37,813 nucleotides of DNA, taken from NCBI GenBank assembly GCA_947494535.1, contig CANLVU010000010.1, forward strand, positions 1-37,813. The letters run 5' to 3'. Source of the DNA: Cytophagaceae bacterium (GTDB taxonomy: Bacteria > Bacteroidota > Bacteroidia > Cytophagales > Spirosomataceae). Below are positions 33,196 to 37,813 of this stretch, piece by piece. Both the position numbers and the translations under genes were made by a program. The notes beneath the pieces are model-generated. The model was given only the letters and a program-made list of their open reading frames with translations. It was not told the DNA's origin and ran no database searches. Numbering within the stretch: position 1 is the stretch's first letter; every line of letters starts with the position of its first letter.

Positions 33196-33450
33196 ATGAA
33201 AACATGCGCTTTGACGTCTATCTTCATCTTTATCGTTTTTGTAGGCTTTAGCCAACAGAAAAACTATAAGAATCAGATAAATCGGACTTTAACTGAAAAA
33301 GTAAATTTGCAGCAAACGGTGGAGGAAAAAGAAATCAAGCCTTCAACTCAAACACCCAAGTATCAACAAAAATCGCCCAGTGTGGAATGGGTTGACACCG
33401 TGAAAAAGAAAAACAGCTCATACAAACAACATGGTGGGATACCTAACTAA
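33196..33450 (+). CDS. Small secreted protein, unknown
   Basis: An 84-residue protein from the ATG before KTCALT; the longer ORF-track version starts out of frame inside the DUF4834 gene. A signal peptide ends near GFSQQ. The mature part is short, lysine- and glutamine-rich, probably disordered (KVNLQQTVEEKEIK, TQTPKYQQKS). No family recognised. It lies 34 bp after the DUF4834 gene and may share its transcript. Because it is short, coding status is probable, not certain; the signal peptide is the best support. Confidence 0.55.
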   Translation: MKTCALTSIFIFIVFVGFSQQKNYKNQINRTLTEKVNLQQTVEEKEIKPSTQTPKYQQKSPSVEWVDTVKKKNSSYKQHGGIPN

Positions 33451-33504
33451 GTAGACTTAAACCGATTACTGAATAAGTGCCTTAACCGTTATGCAAATCG
33501 CGTG

Positions 33505-34077
33505 TTAGGAGGAGGCTGGCAAAACAAGCGACTCGATGACTCTGGGAAAATCACGGTGCTCTAATTCTTGACCTTTTTTGGCAACATCCTCAGCTTTATC
33601 CGTAGGTAACACCGGGAACGAACTCTGGAAAATCGTCGTACCTTCATCATACTGTTCATTCACATAGTGAATCGTTATCCCCGATTCTTTCTCCCCAGCT
33701 GCAACGACCGCCTCATGCACAAAATGACCGTACATCCCTTTTCCGCCAAATTTCGGTAATAAGGCCGGATGTATATTCACGATTCTTTGTGGAAATGCCT
33801 GTACAAACTGCGAAGGAATCAACCACAAAAAACCAGCCAAAATGATCCAATCCGTTCTCAAGGATTGAACTTCTTTTAACACCGTTCCGTTCTTATAGGA
33901 TTCTCTGTCAAAAACGCGGCATGGCACACCTAATCGCTCCGCTCGCTGAATAATCCCCGCTGAAGGGTTATTGCAGTAAATGTGGGTGATTCGAACCTGA
34001 TCGGATCCTTTGAAATGTTCGATGATATTTTCGGCATTAGAACCCGAACCAGACGCAAATAAGACGAGATTTTTCAA
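33505..34077 (-). CDS. purN: Phosphoribosylglycinamide formyltransferase
   Basis: A 190-residue folate-dependent GAR transformylase of purine synthesis. The start FASGSGSNAENI binds the GAR phosphate. The catalytic triad is N101 and H103 in VNIHPALLPKF plus D144 in EQYDEGTTIF. Normal length. A -7 box lies on the minus strand about 20 bp upstream. It is divergent from bshA and convergent with the small secreted gene. Confidence 0.96.
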   Translation of the reverse strand: MKNLVLFASGSGSNAENIIEHFKGSDQVRITHIYCNNPSAGIIQRAERLGVPCRVFDRESYKNGTVLKEVQSLRTDWIILAGFLWLIPSQFVQAFPQRIVNIHPALLPKFGGKGMYGHFVHEAVVAAGEKESGITIHYVNEQYDEGTTIFQSSFPVLPTDKAEDVAKKGQELEHRDFPRVIESLVLPASS

Positions 34078-34097
34078 AGGTTATCAGTTGTTTACTA

Positions 34098-34105
34098 CAA
34101 ATTTA
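34098..34105 (-). promoter_or_regulatory. Candidate -7 box for purN
   Basis: The minus strand reads TAAATTTG, an exact TAnnTTTG match, ending 20 bp before the purN ATG. No clear -33 element. Confidence 0.45.
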
Positions 34106-34129
34106 CATTCTTTCAGCTAAATTTAAGGC

Positions 34130-35281
34130 ATGAAAATAGGGATCGTTTGTTATCCGACGTATGGCGGAAGTGGTGTGGTGGCAACAGAGCTGGGCAAAGC
34201 TTTGGCATTGGCTGGTCACGAAGTGCACTTCATTACCTATACGCAGCCCCCTCGATTGGATATTTTTTCGGAGAATATCTTTTACCACGAAGTTTCTGTG
34301 GCGTCCTATCCTTTATTTGAATACCTGCCTTATGAGTCTGCCTTAGCCAGTAAAATGGTGGATGTGACCATCAACGAGAAGTTGGATTTAATCCATGTGC
34401 ATTATGCAATTCCTCATGCCTCGGCAGCTTATTTAGCGAAGCAAATATTAAAATACAAGGGTATTCACGTGCCGGTTATTACAACCTTGCATGGAACGGA
34501 TATTACTTTAGTGGGGCGTGATCCGTCTTTCGAGCCGGTGGTTACTTTTTCGATTAATGAATCGGATGGCGTGACGGCGGTTTCGGAGAGTTTGAAGAAT
34601 GACACCTATAATGAATTTGAGATTTTGAGTCATATTGAGGTAATTCCCAATTTTATTGATTTACAACGTTTCCAAAAACGTCCGCACGAGCACTTTAAGA
34701 AATCGCTTTGCCCTAATAGGGAGAAGCTATTGATGCATACCTCGAACTTTAGAAAAGTGAAGCGTATTCAGGATATTGTAAAAGTATTTGCGCTCGTTCG
34801 TAAAAAAATACCGGCGAAATTAGTCTTTATTGGTGATGGTCCAGAACGTTCTGGAATAGAAGCCCTTTGCCGGGAATTAGAGGTACAAAATGATGTGCGT
34901 TTCTTAGGTAAGATGGATGGGATAGAGGAGGCTTTGTCATTAGCGGATCTATTTTTACTCACCTCTGAAAAAGAAAGTTTTGGTCTAGCCGCCTTAGAAG
35001 CGATGGCCTGCGAAGTACCTATTATTTCATCCAATGCCGGCGGTATTCCAGAAGTAAATATTCATGGGGTCACCGGTTATGTAAGTGAAGTAGGGGATGT
35101 GGAAGATATGGCGGCTAATGCCATTAAAATGCTATCTGACCCTATTTTGCATGATAAAATGAAGGCTAATGCCCTGAAACGTGCGCAGGAATTTGACATC
35201 GTAAAGATCTTACCCTTGTACGAAAAGTTCTATGAACGCATTACTTCGAAAAGCTGGAAATTTCCTAAACAGAACGATTAA
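34130..35281 (+). CDS. bshA: N-acetyl-alpha-D-glucosaminyl L-malate synthase
   Basis: A 383-residue GT4 glycosyltransferase that joins N-acetylglucosamine from UDP-GlcNAc to L-malate, the first step of bacillithiol. BshA markers are the start CYPTYGGSGVVATELGKAL, TLHGTDITLVG near residue 122, and the GT4 donor site ESFGLAALEAMACEVPIIS with GGIPEV near residue 285. bshB and bshC are not in the window. Bacillithiol is known in Firmicutes and several Bacteroidota as the glutathione replacement. Its 3' end overlaps folK by 17 bp on the other strand. Confidence 0.94.
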   Translation: MKIGIVCYPTYGGSGVVATELGKALALAGHEVHFITYTQPPRLDIFSENIFYHEVSVASYPLFEYLPYESALASKMVDVTINEKLDLIHVHYAIPHASAAYLAKQILKYKGIHVPVITTLHGTDITLVGRDPSFEPVVTFSINESDGVTAVSESLKNDTYNEFEILSHIEVIPNFIDLQRFQKRPHEHFKKSLCPNREKLLMHTSNFRKVKRIQDIVKVFALVRKKIPAKLVFIGDGPERSGIEALCRELEVQNDVRFLGKMDGIEEALSLADLFLLTSEKESFGLAALEAMACEVPIISSNAGGIPEVNIHGVTGYVSEVGDVEDMAANAIKMLSDPILHDKMKANALKRAQEFDIVKILPLYEKFYERITSKSWKFPKQND

Positions 35282-35750
35282 CCTGGCTGCTATCTTCGCA
35301 TTCTTCCAAAAGTGCCACCATGGTTTTGCCCGAAGCAGGGTTTTTAAAAGTCGGCGCTATCTCTGCCAGCGGAGCTAAGATAAATTTACGTTCAGCGATA
35401 CGCGGATGTGGGATGCTTAAATCGGATTCTGCGATGATTACATCGCCATAAAATAGAATGTCTAGATCGAGCGTTCGAGGTCCCCAACGTTCTTTTCGTT
35501 CCCTGCCAAATTCCCGTTCTATTTCGAGTAGTTCCGTTAAACAGGCCTCGGGTTTCAATGTGGTGGTCACAAGAACTACTTGGTTTAAAAAGTCCGCTTG
35601 TGGGATGGGACCCCAGGCTTCCGTTTGGTACACAGAAGAGTAAACGGAGATTTTTCCAATTTTTTTTTCAATTAGCGGGTAGGCCCCCTCGAATATTTCC
35701 CGGGTATTTCCTAGATTGCCGCCTAAAGAAAGGAAGAGCTGAGTGATCAT
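35265..35750 (-). CDS. folK: 6-hydroxymethyl-7,8-dihydropterin pyrophosphokinase
   Basis: A 161-residue HPPK of folate synthesis. LSLGGNLGN at the start binds the pterin, and RKERWGPRTLDLDILFYGD near residue 85 is the Mg-ATP signature with the two aspartates; PHPRIAERKFILAPL completes the set. Single-domain form, not fused to folB or folP. It is convergent with bshA. folA is also in the window but 5.4 kb away in another unit. Confidence 0.96.
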   Translation of the reverse strand: MITQLFLSLGGNLGNTREIFEGAYPLIEKKIGKISVYSSVYQTEAWGPIPQADFLNQVVLVTTTLKPEACLTELLEIEREFGRERKERWGPRTLDLDILFYGDVIIAESDLSIPHPRIAERKFILAPLAEIAPTFKNPASGKTMVALLEECEDSSQVNRSV

Positions 35751-35776
35751 CTCTTAAAATTACTAATTTCTGCGCT

Positions 35777-36346
35777 ATGCACCCGAATTATTCTGTGGAG
35801 GATTTAGAACCTGGCATGCTTTTGTTAGCCGAGCCCTTCTTAGAGGACCCCTCTTTTCATCGTTCGGTGATTTTGCTTTGTGAGCACACGAATGCTCATT
35901 CTTTTGGTTTAGTGCTGAATAATAAGCAGGAAATTGTCTTTGATTCTTTTGTGGATGAGAAGGTGCTAGAGGATGTTCCCTTGTATTCTGGAGGCCCGGT
36001 GGATCCTACGATTATGCAGTTTGTGCACCGTAGACCTGATTTAATTCCGGATGGGGTGTTAATTGGTCCGGGCATTTATTGGTCCGGAAGTTTCGAAGTC
36101 GCGATTGATAAGGTGGTGGCCGGAGAGATTGGCTTTGATGAAATCAAATTTTTTATTGGCTATTCGGGTTGGGGAGCGGGTCAGCTAGAGCGCGAGGTGA
36201 AGTCGAATGCCTGGATTTTGCATCCTGGGAATGACAAATTGGTGTTTGATGAAACGCATGAGCGTTTATGGCGTAAGATTATGTATGCCAAAGGCGGTGA
36301 TTTCAGAGTGCTCTCCACCTATCCAGACGATCCTAATTTGAATTAG
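35777..36346 (+). CDS. YqgE/AlgH family protein
   Basis: A 189-residue protein of the YqgE/AlgH (DUF179) family. Conserved features are PGMLLLAEPFLEDPSFHRSVILLCEH at the start, SFGLVLN, YSGGPVDP near residue 71, and GYSGWGAGQLEREV near 130. Function is not settled; AlgH was first linked to alginate regulation in Pseudomonas. It starts 26 bp after the divergent folK gene and is convergent with recG, sharing TTAG. Confidence 0.93.
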   Translation: MHPNYSVEDLEPGMLLLAEPFLEDPSFHRSVILLCEHTNAHSFGLVLNNKQEIVFDSFVDEKVLEDVPLYSGGPVDPTIMQFVHRRPDLIPDGVLIGPGIYWSGSFEVAIDKVVAGEIGFDEIKFFIGYSGWGAGQLEREVKSNAWILHPGNDKLVFDETHERLWRKIMYAKGGDFRVLSTYPDDPNLN

Positions 36347-36347
36347 G
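36332..36347. terminator. Candidate hairpin at the yqgE/recG convergence
   Basis: CCTAATT-TG-AATTAGG: perfect 7-base arms with a 2-base centre, covering the shared TTAG stop of yqgE and recG. No real T-run follows on either strand, so it may be a weak terminator or a pause site. Confidence 0.35.
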
Positions 36348-37813
36348 AAATTCTTGCCCAGTTGGTCGTGTCTTTACGCTGAGAACGTACTTGTTCGCGG
36401 ATCATTTGATAACCAGGCTTTTCAAGATTAGGATCCTCCTCTAAGATTTTATGGGCTGTTTCGCGGGCTACTTTTAGTATTTCACCATCTTTAGCCAGAT
36501 CGGCGATCATCAAGTCGATGGCACCACTTTGGCGGGTGCCAGAAATGTCTCCCGGACCGCGTAATTGCAAATCGACTTCAGCGATTTCGAATCCGTTATT
36601 GGTTTTTACCATCGTTTCGATTCGTTTCTTCGTATCTGCAGAGATTTTATAACCTGTCATCAAGATGCAATAACTCTGTTCTGCCCCTCTTCCGACGCGC
36701 CCTCTTAGCTGGTGCAATTGAGATAACCCGAACCTTTCTGCACTTTCGATGATCATAATGGAGGCATTGGGTACGTTAACCCCCACCTCGATGACCGTGG
36801 TGGCCACCATAATTTTTGTCTCGTTTTTCACGAAACGGGCCATTTCGATATCCTTGTCAGCGGGTTTCATCTTTCCGTGTAAGATTCCCAAAGGGACCTC
36901 CGGGAAAGCCCGCGAAATACTTTCGTATCCGTCCATCAGGTCCTTGAAGTCCATTTTCTCGGATTCCTCGATCAAAGGATAGACAATATAGATCTGACGA
37001 CCTTTGCTTAACTCGTTTTGGATGAAACCAAAAACCTGCAAGCGGTGGCTATCGTAGCGATGTGTGGTCTGAATGGGCTTGCGGCCCACAGGTAATTCGT
37101 TAATTATCGAAATATCTAAATCTCCATACAATGTCATGGCCAAAGTCCGAGGAATCGGCGTTGCTGTCATCACTAAAATGTGCGGATGAAACGCCTTATT
37201 CTTATCCCAAAGCTTCGCCCGCTGTGCTACCCCGAACCGGTGCTGCTCATCAATAATACACATGCCCAAGTTCTTAAACTGCACTGAATCTTCGAATAAA
37301 GCGTGAGTTCCTACTAGAATCTGCAATTTTCCGGACTGCAAATCCTCATGTAATCCCACGCGGTCTTTCTTCTTTACCGAACCCGTCAGTTTCGCAATCG
37401 TAATGCCTAATAGGTCCGCAAATTGCTTCAGTCCTTGGTAATGCTGGTCTGCCAAAATCTCTGTGGGTGCCATCAAACAGGCTTGCGTCCCATTATCAAT
37501 CGCCAAAAGCATAGAAATAAAGGCCACAATCGTCTTTCCTGACCCCACATCTCCTTGTAGCAATCGATTCATCTGTTGGCCAGATCGCATATCGGCAAAT
37601 ATCTCTCGAATCACCTGCTTCTGCGCATTGGTTAATTCGAAAGGCAGGTGTTCTTGATAGAACTTAGTTAATAAAGCTGCGGAAGAAAAGATTTGGCCCG
37701 GGAATGCCACCTTGCGAATTAGGTTCTGCTTAATTAATCGCAGTTGATTATAAAAAAGCTCCTCGAATTTCAGTCGGCGCCGAGCTTGGTGAAGCCAGTT
37801 TTCGCTTTGGGGC
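36343..37813 (-). CDS. recG: ATP-dependent DNA helicase RecG, C-terminal part
   Basis: Frame is open from the window edge to the TAA, giving about 489 residues of a protein usually near 700, so the N-terminal wedge domain is largely missing beyond the window. The helicase motifs are complete: Walker A GDVGSGKT, IIDEQHRFGV (motif II, DEQH), MTATPIPRT, and LRGRVGRG (motif VI). RecG remodels stalled forks and branched DNA. The ORF track starts at an internal GTG (before AFPGQIF); the preceding codons read in frame (for example FEELFYNQLRL), so I extend it to the edge. Confidence 0.95.
   Translation of the reverse strand, partial: PQSENWLHQARRRLKFEELFYNQLRLIKQNLIRKVAFPGQIFSSAALLTKFYQEHLPFELTNAQKQVIREIFADMRSGQQMNRLLQGDVGSGKTIVAFISMLLAIDNGTQACLMAPTEILADQHYQGLKQFADLLGITIAKLTGSVKKKDRVGLHEDLQSGKLQILVGTHALFEDSVQFKNLGMCIIDEQHRFGVAQRAKLWDKNKAFHPHILVMTATPIPRTLAMTLYGDLDISIINELPVGRKPIQTTHRYDSHRLQVFGFIQNELSKGRQIYIVYPLIEESEKMDFKDLMDGYESISRAFPEVPLGILHGKMKPADKDIEMARFVKNETKIMVATTVIEVGVNVPNASIMIIESAERFGLSQLHQLRGRVGRGAEQSYCILMTGYKISADTKKRIETMVKTNNGFEIAEVDLQLRGPGDISGTRQSGAIDLMIADLAKDGEILKVARETAHKILEEDPNLEKPGYQMIREQVRSQRKDTTNWARIS

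Noticed and set aside
36343-37710. recG as a complete 455-aa gene starting at GTG 37710
   Set aside because: The frame is open to the window edge and reads a RecG-like sequence before that codon. The gene is cut by the window.

Overview
The window reads as ordinary chromosomal DNA from a member of the Bacteroidota, most likely an aerobic, carotenoid-making Cytophagales (inference). Several signs agree. Promoters fit the Bacteroidota pattern TTTG-N18..20-TAnnTTTG. Shine-Dalgarno sequences are rare. Families typical of the phylum are present (DUF4834, BatD, the wrongly named 'ABC transporter ATPase' family, YcxB-like, DUF2147, BshA). No phage, transposon, CRISPR array or rRNA is visible, and no gene-free stretch exceeds about 215 bases.

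Layout. 1-2278: the end of feoA, then feoB (ferrous iron uptake). 2275-3173, minus: a hotdog thioesterase and a DUF2147 secreted protein. 3301-5457: ComA-like phosphosulfolactate synthase, DedA membrane protein, aroE. 5454-7878: PyrR-like phosphoribosyltransferase (minus), YcxB-like protein and ruvX (plus), a bidirectional terminator and a PhyH oxygenase (minus). 8019-12575: two outer-membrane-type proteins, BatD, aroC, tadA. 12576-12705: a heptamer repeat in two inverted blocks. 12706-15106: Mn-type superoxide dismutase, tRNA-His, a CruF-like carotenoid gene and a MerR/B12 regulator of the CarH photoreceptor type. 15103-17203, minus: manC and a DUF3089 lipoprotein. 17418-20252: uvrA. 20288-25209: a six-gene block with two Fe-S proteins around a hydrolase and a fatty-acid-hydroxylase-like enzyme, then an unknown protein and msrC. 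25206-27897: psd (minus), a kelch-like membrane protein (plus), a lipoprotein (minus). 27968-29895: LuxE-like protein (plus), moaE and folA (minus). 30071-33450: carB, DUF4834, a small secreted protein. 33505-37813: purN, bshA, folK, yqgE and the 3' part of recG.

Themes. Most genes are housekeeping: shikimate (aroE, aroC), folate (folA, folK), purine and pyrimidine (purN, carB), repair (uvrA, ruvX, recG) and phospholipid (psd) functions. Redox and oxidative-stress genes recur (sodA, msrC, bshA, the Fe-S pair). The clearest small system is the carotenoid gene followed 25 bp later by a regulator that keeps all the signature residues of a B12-based light sensor. A second candidate is the split Fe-S quinone-reductase-like pair enclosing two lipid-type enzymes.

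A structural oddity is that six of ten convergent gene pairs share exactly four bases (TTAG, CTAA or TTAA), so that each strand's stop codon is built from the other's. All family calls are from reading motifs; no database search was run.
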